Both the position numbers and the translations under genes were made by a program. Below the pieces are notes generated by a model. The model did no database searches and had not been told where the DNA came from. It was given only the letters and a program-made list of their open reading frames with translations. From Clostridium sardiniense (GTDB lineage: Bacteria; Bacillota; Clostridia; Clostridiales; Clostridiaceae): a DNA stretch of 64,000 bases. Within the stretch, counting starts at the first letter, position 1. Each line of letters begins with the position of its first letter. This document shows positions 45,341 through 54,672 of this stretch, one piece after another. Location: positions 62,001 through 126,000 of the forward strand of contig NZ_JAFBDA010000006.1 in NCBI RefSeq assembly GCF_016907995.1. The letters run 5' to 3'.

Positions 45341-45695
45341 ATGAAAAAAATTAATTGGAATAATAGTAGTTGTATTATTAATTGGAGGTGGATTTACAAT
45401 AACTAATGGAAATACAATACTTAAATTAGGAACAACAAAATATTATGTTAAGACAATAAAGGATTATAAAGACATTAGTAATCAAAATAAAGATCATTAT
45501 ACTCAATATGAATACAATATCAAAGGTTATGATAAAAATGGTAATGAAAAGGTATTAACTTTTACAACTGATAAAGTACTAAAAGTAGATAGATATTTAG
45601 AAGTAGCTGAAAAAAATGATGAGGTAAAAGCCTATGAAGAAGTAAAAGCAAATGATTTACCTAAAAAAGTTAAAGAAATATATAATATTAAATAA
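45341..45695 (+). pseudogene. YxeA-family (DUF1093) secreted protein gene, frameshifted in a poly-A tract after the start codon
   Basis: AAAGGAG precedes ATG at 45341, which is followed by seven A's. In that frame translation stops after about 20 codons. In the +1 frame from 45351 a full YxeA protein is encoded: a hydrophobic segment (LIGIIVVVLLIGGG), then YYVKTIKDYKD, YTQYEYNIKGYDKNGNEKVLTF and YEEVKANDLPKKVKE to the stop at 45693. With six A's the product would be 117 aa. No start codon exists in the open frame. It is a true mutation, a phase-variable tract or a sequencing error. Confidence 0.85.
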
Positions 45696-45999
45696 ATAGT
45701 TATATTACAATGATTAAATTAATTAGAGATAAAGAAAAATATTTTTAGAGAGTTATTGTTATAAAAAAGTTCATAATTTAATTTTATAAGAAACTATATA
45801 AAAATACATTTTTATATAGTTTCTTATTTTAATATTATTAAGTTTAATAATATTTCTAATTATAATTATGTGTATTAAATATAAAGAATAATATTTTTAG
45901 ACAAACACATAATATTGTCTAAATACAATTATTTTTCTTTGAATTATAATATTAAATAAGAGATACAATAACTTGAAATAAAGAAGTGGAGTGAGTTTT
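45696..45999. other. AT-rich intergenic region
   Basis: Holds the terminator at 45788-45830 and the leader of the oleate hydratase gene. Nothing else recognised. Confidence 0.4.
45788..45830 (+). terminator. Long perfect hairpin, probable terminator
   Basis: A 17-bp perfect stem (45788-45804 with 45809-45825) with a TACA loop, then ATTTT. It lies about 90 bases after the yxeA-like gene. Confidence 0.7.
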
Positions 46000-47739
46000 A
46001 TGAGAAAAATGAGAAATAAATCAAACAAAAATAATACTAGAAATGCACTACTTGCTTTAGGAGCAATAGCAGGAGCTGCAACTGTAGCAACTATTGCTAC
46101 AAAAAAGATAAAAAACAAATCTCAAGTACCTGAGAAATCTGTATTAGATATAAATAATGAAGATAGACAAGTCTATTTCGTTGGGGGTGGATTAGCTTCA
46201 TTAGCTGGAGCACTATATCTTGTGAGAGATTGCAATTTTAAAGGCGAGAATATTCATATCTTTGAGGGAATGAAAATATTAGGTGGTAGTAATGACGGGA
46301 TAGGAGATCCTGTAAATGGGTTTGTATGCCGTGGTGGTAGAATGCTAAATGAAGAAACTTATGAAAATTTATGGGAGTTATTCTCAAGTGTACCTTCATT
46401 AGATATGCCAAATATGAGTGTAACTGAAGAAATACTTAATTTTGATCACTTACATCCAACTCATTCACAAGCACGTTTAGTTGATAAGTATGGAGTTATA
46501 TTAGATGCACACAGCATGGGCTTTAATAATGCTGATCGTATGGCACTTGGAAAATTACTTATAACTCCTGAAGAAAAATTAGATGATATGACTATACAAG
46601 AATGGTTTAGCCACACACCACATTTCTTCCAAACTAATTTCTGGCATATGTGGCAAACAACATTTGCATTCCAAAAATGGTCTAGTCTTTTTGAATTTAG
46701 ACGTTATATGAATCGTATGATTCTAGAGTTTTCTCGTATAGATACTTTAGAAGGGGTCACACGTACAACATACAATCAATATGATTCACTTATATTACCA
46801 TTAAAAGCTTATTTAGATGAATTTGGAGTAGATTTTAATACAAATTCAACAGTAACAGATTTAGACTTTAAGCAAGGTGATGAAATTACAGTAACAGCTA
46901 TACATTTAGAACAAGATGGAGAAGAAAAAGTTATTGAATTAAATTCTGGTGATGTATGTATAATGACAAATGGTTGTATGACTGATTGTGCAACTCTAGG
47001 TGATATGAATACACCAGCAGAATATAATCCAAATAATCCAATTTCAGCTGATCTTTGGAGAAAGGTAGCTAATAAGAAAGAGGGGCTTGGTAATCCAGAA
47101 CCATTCTTTGATCATCCAGAAGAAACTAACTGGGAAAGCTTCACTGTTACTTGTAAAGGAAATAAGATATTAAAAATTATAGAAGAGATAACAGGAAATA
47201 TACCAGGTAGTGGAGCATTGATGACATTTAAAGATTCAAATTGGTTAATGAGCATTGTTGTTGCAGCTCAACCACACTTTAAGAATCAACCACTTGATAC
47301 AACTATTTTCTGGGGTTATGGTTTATATACAGAAAAAATTGGTGACTATGTAAAGAAACCAATGCGTGATTGTACAGGTAAGGAAATGTTAGAAGAACTT
47401 TTATATCACTTACATTTAGAAGATGAAATGGATGAACTTATGGATACTGTAGTGAATGTAATACCATGTATGATGCCTTATATAGATTCACAATTCCAAC
47501 CTCGTAAAATGAGTGATCGTCCAAAGGTTGTTCCAGATGGATCAACAAACTTTGCAATGATTAGCCAATTTGTTGAGATTCCAGAAGACATGGTGTTCAC
47601 TGAAGAATACTCAATACGTGCTGCAAGAACAGCTATATATAAATTATTTGGAGTAAAAGATAAGAAGATTTGTCCAGTAACTCAATATAAGAAGAATCCA
47701 AAAGTATTAAAGATGGCTTTAAAAACATCATATAGATAA
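46000..47739 (+). CDS. ohyA: Oleate hydratase (FAD-dependent)
   Basis: 579 aa from the ATG at 46000, eight bases after GGAG; a GTG at 45991 overlaps that site. The enzyme adds water to the 9-double bond of oleate to give 10-hydroxystearate, which protects against host unsaturated fatty acids. FAD-binding VYFVGGGLASLAGALYLV and GGSNDGIGDPVNGFVCRGGRMLNEETYENLW (with the catalytic Glu region) are conserved. The first ~50 residues are basic with an Ala-rich hydrophobic stretch (LLALGAIAGAATVATIA), as in clostridial members, and may associate with the membrane. Confidence 0.96.
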   Translation: MRKMRNKSNKNNTRNALLALGAIAGAATVATIATKKIKNKSQVPEKSVLDINNEDRQVYFVGGGLASLAGALYLVRDCNFKGENIHIFEGMKILGGSNDGIGDPVNGFVCRGGRMLNEETYENLWELFSSVPSLDMPNMSVTEEILNFDHLHPTHSQARLVDKYGVILDAHSMGFNNADRMALGKLLITPEEKLDDMTIQEWFSHTPHFFQTNFWHMWQTTFAFQKWSSLFEFRRYMNRMILEFSRIDTLEGVTRTTYNQYDSLILPLKAYLDEFGVDFNTNSTVTDLDFKQGDEITVTAIHLEQDGEEKVIELNSGDVCIMTNGCMTDCATLGDMNTPAEYNPNNPISADLWRKVANKKEGLGNPEPFFDHPEETNWESFTVTCKGNKILKIIEEITGNIPGSGALMTFKDSNWLMSIVVAAQPHFKNQPLDTTIFWGYGLYTEKIGDYVKKPMRDCTGKEMLEELLYHLHLEDEMDELMDTVVNVIPCMMPYIDSQFQPRKMSDRPKVVPDGSTNFAMISQFVEIPEDMVFTEEYSIRAARTAIYKLFGVKDKKICPVTQYKKNPKVLKMALKTSYR

Positions 47740-47784
47740 GTTTATATAAGAGTTTTATAAATGAAGAACTTAACTCTTTAAATT

Positions 47785-47826
47785 AAAAATCGCAATAGAA
47801 TAATTAAATTCTATTGCGATTTATTT
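47785..47826. terminator. Bidirectional terminator
   Basis: AAATCGCAATAGAAT pairs with ATTCTATTGCGATTT between convergent genes. Confidence 0.9.
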
Positions 47827-47827
47827 A

Positions 47828-48865
47828 TTAGTTATCAAAATTTATAGTAAATTTATCTCCGGTTTTTTTAAAGTCATCACTAAGTTTTCCTGATTTTTCT
47901 GGGAATTTAACTGCATATGGAGTAAGTGATATACTTGTGGCTTTATCTGATAGTTTACCTAAAACAGGTTCTAGTTTTAGTATACCACCAGTATAGTTTC
48001 CAGAAGATAGATCAAATTCAATTGGATTATTTAAGTTATCTGTGCCTACTAATTTAATATCATATACATTTTTATCAGTAGAGTTATTATTTTTAATAGT
48101 ATAGAATATTTCCTGTCCCATAGAATTTGAAGTAAATTCATTTAAAGTTACTTCATTCCCATTATCTAATGAGAAACTATTATTTAAGGCTATCCTTTTA
48201 GTATCTTTAGATAAATCGGAGCCGTTAGCTTTAAATTCAAATATCCATGGACCATATATAGGCTTATTACCTACTAGAACATCAGAATAGATTATTTTTA
48301 TATCTATTTCTTTACTTAAATCAATATCAGGTAATATATAATTTGTTATTGATGCCATAGTTGATGTATCTATTGCTTTTGAACTACCAGTAGAACCAGA
48401 TTTTATCCTTTTTCCATTTATAAATATTTTAGAATATTCATGAAAACCTTCATTAGTAGCATCGCCTTTAGAGGATTGAATAGTTGATGATACTATAAGT
48501 TCATTGTTGTTTAGTATAACATCATTTAGACTAATTGTTACTCCATTTTTTGATATAGACTTATTAATTATAGTAGAGTACTTATCTAAATTTTTATTAA
48601 GACCAAGATAGCTTGAGATATTAGAAGTAGCTATAGTAGCAGATACAAGAATCTCAGAGCCTAAATTAGTTGTTACAAGGGCAGTTGTTAATAGTAATGA
48701 TATAGCAATAGCTATTGGTAATTTCTTTATAGAATTTTTATTTTTAATTGACTTTCTAAAGTTATTTTTCATTTTTTTCTTTTCTATATCGTTTAACTCA
48801 TATTTTATATAGTTATCTATACCTATATTAGAATCATTTAAAATTTCATAAATATCTTTTTTCAT
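47828..48865 (-). CDS. DUF4179-type membrane protein, probable anti-sigma factor
   Basis: 345 aa. The N-terminal ~45 residues are cytoplasmic and basic, and one membrane helix follows (about 49-68, LPIAIAISLLLTTALVTT). The remainder is an extracellular beta-rich domain (DUF4179 with a DUF5643-like C-terminal part). It starts three bases after the ECF sigma gene; that arrangement is typical for a cognate membrane anti-sigma factor. Signal unknown. Confidence 0.87.
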   Translation of the reverse strand: MKKDIYEILNDSNIGIDNYIKYELNDIEKKKMKNNFRKSIKNKNSIKKLPIAIAISLLLTTALVTTNLGSEILVSATIATSNISSYLGLNKNLDKYSTIINKSISKNGVTISLNDVILNNNELIVSSTIQSSKGDATNEGFHEYSKIFINGKRIKSGSTGSSKAIDTSTMASITNYILPDIDLSKEIDIKIIYSDVLVGNKPIYGPWIFEFKANGSDLSKDTKRIALNNSFSLDNGNEVTLNEFTSNSMGQEIFYTIKNNNSTDKNVYDIKLVGTDNLNNPIEFDLSSGNYTGGILKLEPVLGKLSDKATSISLTPYAVKFPEKSGKLSDDFKKTGDKFTINFDN

Positions 48866-48868
48866 TTT

Positions 48869-49420
48869 TTAAAGCCCCCTTATGTGAGATAGTCTAAAAA
48901 TCTCTCTTAGTTTTTTCTTTCCACGAGATACTCTGTTATATATAATTTCTTTTTTTATCCCAGTTTCTTTAGAGATGGTTGTTACATCGTCTTCTTCAAC
49001 ATATAGTTTTAAAAATAAACTCTTATCAGCTTCTTTTAAACAGCTTAAAAGAGACTCTAAGTCATCGTTTAACTCATTTATATCTATATTATAAGAAGCT
49101 TCATCTTTTATACTTAGGTCGTCTATATTAGCATGCTCTAATTCTTTTAAGTATTTTCTAACATAATCAATAGATTTAAATTTTGATATACCAGATAACC
49201 AGTTTTTAAATGTACTTCTAGTAGGATCAAATTTATCTATGTTGACCCAAACAGCCATTAATATATCATTTATGCAATCATCTTCGTAGTTAGGCATCTT
49301 ATACAAATGTTTTTTAACTATAGCTTTTATTATCCATCCATAATTATCAATTACATAGTATAATGCATCATCATTTTTTTTCTTTAATTGTTCAATAAAA
49401 TTTTCTTCTACAATTTTCAT
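48869..49420 (-). CDS. ECF-type RNA polymerase sigma factor
   Basis: 183 aa. Region 2 (about 25-90) includes CINDILMAVWVNIDKF and STFKNWLSGISKFKSIDYVRK; region 4 (about 125-178) has the helix-turn-helix TTISKETGIKKEIIYNRVSRGKKKLRE. Together with the DUF4179 gene it forms a two-gene signalling unit. A perfect palindrome lies in its leader. Confidence 0.92.
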   Translation of the reverse strand: MKIVEENFIEQLKKKNDDALYYVIDNYGWIIKAIVKKHLYKMPNYEDDCINDILMAVWVNIDKFDPTRSTFKNWLSGISKFKSIDYVRKYLKELEHANIDDLSIKDEASYNIDINELNDDLESLLSCLKEADKSLFLKLYVEEDDVTTISKETGIKKEIIYNRVSRGKKKLREIFRLSHIRGL

Positions 49421-49433
49421 TGTTACCTTCCCT

Positions 49434-49445
49434 TCAAGCGCTTGA
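49434..49445. promoter_or_regulatory. Perfect 12-bp palindrome before the ECF sigma gene
   Basis: TCAAGCGCTTGA lies just upstream of the ribosome site. It contains the AAGCGCTT core found in cre-like and LacI-type operators, but the outer cre positions do not fit. Confidence 0.35.
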
Positions 49446-49624
49446 TGATTAGTATATTTTTACTTTACACTTAATATTTCGTAACATAAATAGCAAAATC
49501 TATCAAAAATAAAAAATATATATTTAATGCAAAATAAATTGATTATAATAGTAGATAGATAAAATTTATAAATATGATTTACTTTAAATTAGAGAAATAG
49601 AAATAAAGAGAGGAAGTTATAGTT

Positions 49625-49948
49625 ATGCCAATGCTAAAAATTAAAGGAATATCAAAGGAAGAAGTTAAAAAGGAAAGTACAAAGCTTGTAGACTCATTAG
49701 TAGAAATAATAGAATGTCCAAGAGATTACTTCACTATAGAAATAATAGGGAATACATTTATCATGGATGGTATGGAAGTGAAACCTTCTCCAATGATTGA
49801 TATATTATGGTTTGATAGAGGACAAGATGTACAAGATAAAGTAGCAAAAGTTGTAACAGATTGTTTTAAAAAGGATCGTGAGTGCTTAGAAGTTGTATTT
49901 TATAAATTAGATGAGTCTTGCTATTATGAAAATGGAGAGCACTATTAG
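49625..49948 (+). CDS. DUF1904-family protein (tautomerase-like fold)
   Basis: 107 aa. The sequence (MPMLKIKGISKEEVKKES, then ECPRDYFTIEIIGNTF and PMIDILWFDRGQDVQDKVA) matches the DUF1904 family, which has a tautomerase/MIF-like fold. Pro2 follows the initiator Met, where tautomerases have their catalytic proline. Function unknown. GAGAGGAAG precedes the ATG. Confidence 0.85.
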   Translation: MPMLKIKGISKEEVKKESTKLVDSLVEIIECPRDYFTIEIIGNTFIMDGMEVKPSPMIDILWFDRGQDVQDKVAKVVTDCFKKDRECLEVVFYKLDESCYYENGEHY

Positions 49949-50053
49949 TTATTAAAAGAATAATTTTATATTGATAAGTTAAAAATTTGATTTAAATAAG
50001 TTTTTATTATATAATAATTATTATTAGTTAAAATAATTGTAGAAGGTGATATT

Positions 50054-50509
50054 GTGGAAAACATAATTTTAGAAAAAGGTATGATGGCCCCAGATTTTAC
50101 TTTAATGGGATCAGATAATAAAGAACATAAATTAAGTGATTATAGAGGAAAGAGAGTAATCTTATACTTTTATCCAAAGGATAATACTCCAGGATGTTCA
50201 TTAGAAGCTCAAGATTTTAAGGCTTATCATGAAAAGTTTTTAAATAATAATACTGTGATTTTAGGGGTAAGTAGAGACTCATTAAAATCTCATGATAAAT
50301 TTATTACAAAATATGACTTGCCATTTGGTTTATTATCAGATGAAAATGAAGAAGTGTGCAAATTATATGATGTATTAAAAGAAAAGAATATGTTTGGAAA
50401 AAAAGTTTTCGGAATTGAAAGAAGTACATTTGTTATAGATGCAGACGGTAAGATTGAAGATATCTATAGAAAAGTAAAAGTTAAAGGACATGTAGAAAGT
50501 TTAGTATAA
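50054..50509 (+). CDS. bcp: Peroxiredoxin, BCP/PrxQ type
   Basis: 151 aa from the GTG at 50054 (AAGGTG upstream). The peroxidatic cysteine is in [12 protein letters not shown]. The resolving Cys of E. coli BCP, five residues later, is absent (Gln here); a Cys in [12 protein letters not shown] may take its place, or the enzyme is 1-Cys. It reduces peroxides with thioredoxin in the cytoplasm; useful in an anaerobe exposed to oxygen. Confidence 0.93.
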   Translation: MENIILEKGMMAPDFTLMGSDNKEHKLSDYRGKRVILYFYPKDNTPGCSLEAQDFKAYHEKFLNNNTVILGVSRDSLKSHDKFITKYDLPFGLLSDENEEVCKLYDVLKEKNMFGKKVFGIERSTFVIDADGKIEDIYRKVKVKGHVESLV

Positions 50510-50524
50510 GAGTTTAGAATTATA

Positions 50525-50553
50525 TTAAAAGTATTCTTCACTTATGTTATAAT
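50525..50553 (+). promoter_or_regulatory. Promoter of a small gene
   Basis: TTAAAA, 17 bases, TATAAT; 36 bases before the start codon at 50589. Confidence 0.55.
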
Positions 50554-50588
50554 AGTAGCGATTATTAAGCAAATGGAGGATATATACA

Positions 50589-50771
50589 ATGTTTACTGAT
50601 GAGGAACTTCTAGTAATTCAAGATGCACTTAAGATTGCAGATGAAGAATATATAAGATTAATTGATCTAAATAAGAAAAATAAATCTAAACTAGTAGCGT
50701 ACAATAGAAAGCAAAAAAGGCTTTGGCTAGTTCAGAATAAATTAAAGAAGATTATGGAAGAACAAAAGTAA
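50589..50771 (+). CDS. Small helical basic protein, unknown function
   Basis: 60 aa, supported by its own promoter, an ideal GGAGG ribosome site (spacing about 9) and a terminator. The sequence is two helices with many Lys and Glu (FTDEELLVIQDALKIADEEYIRLID, then KLVAYNRKQKRLWLVQNKLKKI). No family recognised; the size and charge allow an RNA- or protein-binding role. Confidence 0.8.
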   Translation: MFTDEELLVIQDALKIADEEYIRLIDLNKKNKSKLVAYNRKQKRLWLVQNKLKKIMEEQK

Positions 50772-50786
50772 GAAAGTTGTTCTTAT

Positions 50787-50825
50787 TAAGCCAGAGGGAA
50801 ATTAGAGTATCTCTGGCTTATTTTA
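50787..50825 (+). terminator. Terminator after the small gene
   Basis: TAAGCCAGAG pairs with CTCTGGCTTA, followed by TTTTATTT. Confidence 0.82.
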
Positions 50826-50881
50826 TTTATATTAATATAAATAAAATAATTTGGGGACTACAGATAGATTTGTATAAAAAT

Positions 50882-50913
50882 AAGGTAGAAGCAATAAAAA
50901 TGCTTCTACCTTT
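50882..50913. terminator. Terminator after the GH85 gene (minus strand)
   Basis: AAGGTAGAAGCA pairs with TGCTTCTACCTT, with A-rich sequence on the low side giving a T-run on minus. Confidence 0.85.
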
Positions 50914-50920
50914 AATATAT

Positions 50921-53773
50921 TTAGATAGTTCCATCTAATCCGCGAACTTCTATACCATATATTCTTGCGGCTGAGTCTGAACCTTGGGTAGGCTTTTTAA
51001 CAATAATTTTTACATATCTAGCTTTAGTAGCTTTAAATGTAGTTAGTGTAGTTGCAGCTTTATTTTTATCTATTGCAGCTACTTCTGTGAAAGTTTTACC
51101 ATCTTCACTTACTTCTATTGAATACTTTTCTGTATTCATATCAGGGCTTTCACCACCATTTTCAGCATGCTCTACATATACTTCACTTACAGTTTTAACT
51201 GCACCAAGGTCTATAGTTATATCGTGTGGAGCTGTTCCAGTTGCACACCACTTAGTATCACCCTTGCCATCTAAAGCAAATTCAGGAGCTTCATTAGCAT
51301 TTACAAAGCTTGAAGCTGTAACTTTTTTCTTACTTGAAAGGTCTTTAAACTTACTATCAGCTTCTTTAGTTACGGTTATAAAGTCTTCTAATAACTTAAC
51401 ATCTTCACCTTTTTCATTTTTAGCTTTTAGAGTAACAGAGTACACGCCTTCTTTAGCATAACTTACAGATGGAGTATTTTCAGTGCTTGTCTCTATATCA
51501 GCACCAGGGAAACTCCATTCTATACTTTCAGTTATTTTGGAGCTAAGGTTTTCAAATTTAATCTTTTCACCAGGTGCAACTATTGTTTTAGATACTGTAA
51601 AGTTTGCTTTAGGAACATCATTTGCTGGCCATTCCATTTCAGCAGAAGCTTCCTTGCCTCTAACAGAATCTTTATTAACAGCTACTACTTCAAATTTAGT
51701 TTTATTTTCTTTTTCTTCTCTTTCAAGTGCATTTAAGAAGAAGCTAGTATTTGGAGTAGCACCTAAGAATGATTTCGATTTATCTTCATTAACTTTATAT
51801 ACTTCATAGTGACTAACGGCCTCTTTATTTTCATTTTCCCATGAAAGCCTTATACCCGCATACATATTATCCTCTTCAAAGCTAGTATCATCAATATTTA
51901 ACTTAGTAACATTAACTTTATCAGAATTCTTAGAGTCTTTTATTGTTATATTACCTAAGTTTAATGAAAGATTACTTATAGCTTCATCTGATGATATACT
52001 ATAAGATATTGATTTAATTGACTTTCCAGCTAGCTTAGAAACATCATAAGTAACTGTTGTCCATTCAGATTCGATAGCTTTATCAGCTTTTATAGTTTCA
52101 CTGCTTCCATCATGGAATTCTAAAACTAAGTCAAGATTTACTTTTTTACTTGCTTTAGTACTAGTTGAGAATTTAACATCTTTATTAAGTTCAAGGTCAG
52201 CACTATAAAGTTTTATAATAGAAGGTTTTGAAGCTTCTAAATTACCAGATAAATTTATTGAATTTCCACCATAGAATGCATTAGAAAAATCTAATGAAGC
52301 CTTTAATGTATTGTTACCTTCATTATTAATAATCCATCTATAAGTAGGCATTACATCTGCAAGACTTCTATTATTCCAGTCAAGAGATGATACCTTTTCT
52401 CCATTAATAAAGAAGTTATAACCATTACCTATATTAAAGTTAGTTGAAAATGGTAATGAGTTTACAACTGTTCTTTCAACAGCATATTTTGAAATACCAT
52501 TCCATGTTGTACCTGTAGCTTCTGTATCTTTAGACGGATCACCAAATTCATTAACCCATAGTCTATTTTCTTTAGCTTGGAAATCTTCTATAGAACTTGA
52601 GGAGAAGAATGTCCAGCTTGGACAGTAAAGACCAAGGGAAGTAAATGGAGTAGTATCTTTTCCTCCAAATAGATCCCAACGGATAGGAGTATTTGTACCA
52701 TTAGCTTGTACATCTATACCTGCATATAGATTATATGGATCTACGCCAACCTTTTTGGCTCTTTCATTTGAGGCTTTAAGAAGTTCTTTATCAGCTAATT
52801 TTTTATTGGTCCACCAGAAATTTAAGAACATACTATCAGCTACATCTTTTTTATCACCATCTATTAAGAAGTAATCATTTTTCTCAGTAAGTGCATTTTG
52901 CCAATCCATTTCACCATCTTTAGTAATTGAATCATACCACATTACTTCTAAGTCATTTGCTTTTTCTTTGAATTGTTTTATAAATTCTTGCATAAGCTCT
53001 GAGTGCTTTTTAGTAATCTTTGAGGCTTCCTTAACTGTATCTTTTTGGTCTATAAAGTCATTTTCACCTTTTGTTAGGCCAGTCTCTTGATTTATAAACC
53101 AACCATCAAAACCTAAAGTTTTAGCAACTTCTATAAGTTTGTCTACCATAGGGAATTTACCATCTTTGTCCTTTGTTAGGAATTCATCAACCCACTCAGC
53201 TTTTCCGCCATGTTCAGTGGTTGGGAAGAATATAGTTCCAAGGACTGGAACACCATTTTTATGTGCAGAATCAGTAACATCAGCACTTGGAGGTACTATA
53301 ATACCTTCTCCGCTTGATCCACCCCAGTAAACAAGTTTATCTATATATTGCCAGTAGGAGAATGTATTAGATGAAAACTTATTTGAACCTTGTGATGGGT
53401 TACCACTAGTGCTAGCATTCATAATTGATATTGCTACAACGTCCATATCTTTCTTTTGAGTTTTATTTACAGGAGATAATTTCTCCTTATCAACTCTTTT
53501 AGCTAATGGAACCATACTTTTATTGAACTCTAAATTCTTATCTTCAGATGGATTCCAAGCTAAAAGTTCACTTGGGAACCAATGTGGTGCAGTTGGTTGA
53601 TTTTGCATAACAAGGTCAGTTTTTTGTTCAGCAGTAATTTTGTAATTAATGTTACTATTATTCCCTACATTAGAACCTGTAGAGCAGGAAACAAGATTAA
53701 ATCCAAGAGTAACTGTTAATACTGCTGGGACTAATAATTTTGCACCCTTATTCTTGTGTTTTCTTAAATACAT
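50921..53773 (-). CDS. Secreted lipoprotein endo-beta-N-acetylglucosaminidase (GH85)
   Basis: 950 aa. Lipoprotein signal: hydrophobic stretch then LVSC (Cys about 30). The GH85 domain (about 50-400) starts PTAPHWFPSELLAWNP, and the catalytic pair is N228 and E230 in FINQETG. A beta-sandwich region follows (about 480-620), then a fibronectin-like segment, a PKD domain (about 720-800, SKTIVAPGEKIKFENLSS) and a C-terminal F5/8-type CBM32 (about 815-950). The enzyme cuts the chitobiose core of N-glycans, releasing them from host glycoproteins. No LPXTG, so it is held by the lipid anchor. GAGAGGGGTAT precedes the ATG. Confidence 0.95.
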   Translation of the reverse strand: MYLRKHKNKGAKLLVPAVLTVTLGFNLVSCSTGSNVGNNSNINYKITAEQKTDLVMQNQPTAPHWFPSELLAWNPSEDKNLEFNKSMVPLAKRVDKEKLSPVNKTQKKDMDVVAISIMNASTSGNPSQGSNKFSSNTFSYWQYIDKLVYWGGSSGEGIIVPPSADVTDSAHKNGVPVLGTIFFPTTEHGGKAEWVDEFLTKDKDGKFPMVDKLIEVAKTLGFDGWFINQETGLTKGENDFIDQKDTVKEASKITKKHSELMQEFIKQFKEKANDLEVMWYDSITKDGEMDWQNALTEKNDYFLIDGDKKDVADSMFLNFWWTNKKLADKELLKASNERAKKVGVDPYNLYAGIDVQANGTNTPIRWDLFGGKDTTPFTSLGLYCPSWTFFSSSSIEDFQAKENRLWVNEFGDPSKDTEATGTTWNGISKYAVERTVVNSLPFSTNFNIGNGYNFFINGEKVSSLDWNNRSLADVMPTYRWIINNEGNNTLKASLDFSNAFYGGNSINLSGNLEASKPSIIKLYSADLELNKDVKFSTSTKASKKVNLDLVLEFHDGSSETIKADKAIESEWTTVTYDVSKLAGKSIKSISYSISSDEAISNLSLNLGNITIKDSKNSDKVNVTKLNIDDTSFEEDNMYAGIRLSWENENKEAVSHYEVYKVNEDKSKSFLGATPNTSFFLNALEREEKENKTKFEVVAVNKDSVRGKEASAEMEWPANDVPKANFTVSKTIVAPGEKIKFENLSSKITESIEWSFPGADIETSTENTPSVSYAKEGVYSVTLKAKNEKGEDVKLLEDFITVTKEADSKFKDLSSKKKVTASSFVNANEAPEFALDGKGDTKWCATGTAPHDITIDLGAVKTVSEVYVEHAENGGESPDMNTEKYSIEVSEDGKTFTEVAAIDKNKAATTLTTFKATKARYVKIIVKKPTQGSDSAARIYGIEVRGLDGTI

Positions 53774-53934
53774 ATAGATACCCCTCTCTGAGTTAGAATA
53801 AAATTGTTAATTTTTTAAATAAAATATTATAATAATTTGAAAACAATTACATGAAAAGTTTACCATATGTAAAAGAATAATATATAGTGGATAAATTTTA
53901 GAAAAGTGAAAAAAATATACATTTATTAAATAAA

Positions 53935-53971
53935 AATAAGACTCATGGCTAAATTAGTCATGAGTCTTATT
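53935..53971. terminator. Terminator after the zinc-ribbon gene (minus strand)
   Basis: AATAAGACTCATG pairs with CATGAGTCTTATT, five bases beyond the stop codon on minus. Confidence 0.88.
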
Positions 53972-53975
53972 TGTT

Positions 53976-54398
53976 TTATGTTTTTATACGAAATTCATTA
54001 GAGCATTTTCTGCAAGTTACTATTATATATTTTTTTCCTCTAGGTAGTCTTAATTTTTGTCCACACTTAGGGCAAGATACTATCTTAAATTTAATCTTTT
54101 GATTTAATTTATACTTAAGGTTATTAAATAATGAACCTATATGCTCTAGACTAACTCTAGGTAAATTATCAGGAAGTCTTTTTCCAAATTTATTTAAAAG
54201 CTTGTTTACAAAAGTAGTAAATTTATTTAATTCAATTGTACGTTTATAGATATTCTTAGAGAATGTTCTATAAATAACTAGAATTAATAAAAGTAATCCT
54301 AACATATTAGTGTGACGATTCATATTTAAAAGACTGCTTATTATAAGTAGACAAATTGATAATATATCAATTCCATATGCACCATAAAATATATTCAT
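53976..54398 (-). CDS. Membrane protein with C-terminal zinc ribbon
   Basis: 140 aa from the ATG at 54398; a TTG at 54413 overlaps the GAGAGGTG ribosome site. Two hydrophobic segments at the N terminus (YGIDILSICLLIISSLL and TNMLGLLLLILVIY) are followed by a basic linker. The end is a four-Cys zinc ribbon (SCPKCGQKLRLPRGK, TCRKCSNEF). Related small proteins of this layout are common in clostridia but uncharacterised. Confidence 0.8.
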   Translation of the reverse strand: MNIFYGAYGIDILSICLLIISSLLNMNRHTNMLGLLLLILVIYRTFSKNIYKRTIELNKFTTFVNKLLNKFGKRLPDNLPRVSLEHIGSLFNNLKYKLNQKIKFKIVSCPKCGQKLRLPRGKKYIIVTCRKCSNEFRIKT

Positions 54399-54672
54399 AT
54401 ATTCACCTCTCAAGTTTATAGGAGTATTTTAACATAATATATTATAATTAGTAAGCTTAATATATTATATTAAAAATACAATAGTATTTCTATCTGCTGT
54501 AAATTTAAAGGGAAAAAGAGAAAAGAAATAAAAGTTCATATAATATTAAAAATATTACTTTAATGGAATTAATATAATTGAAATAAAAAAAGTCAGTAAA
54601 ATATGTTATAATTTACAATAGGTTAATTTAACTTAAATAACAAAATTAATAAAAAAGGGGAAACAAAAGCAA

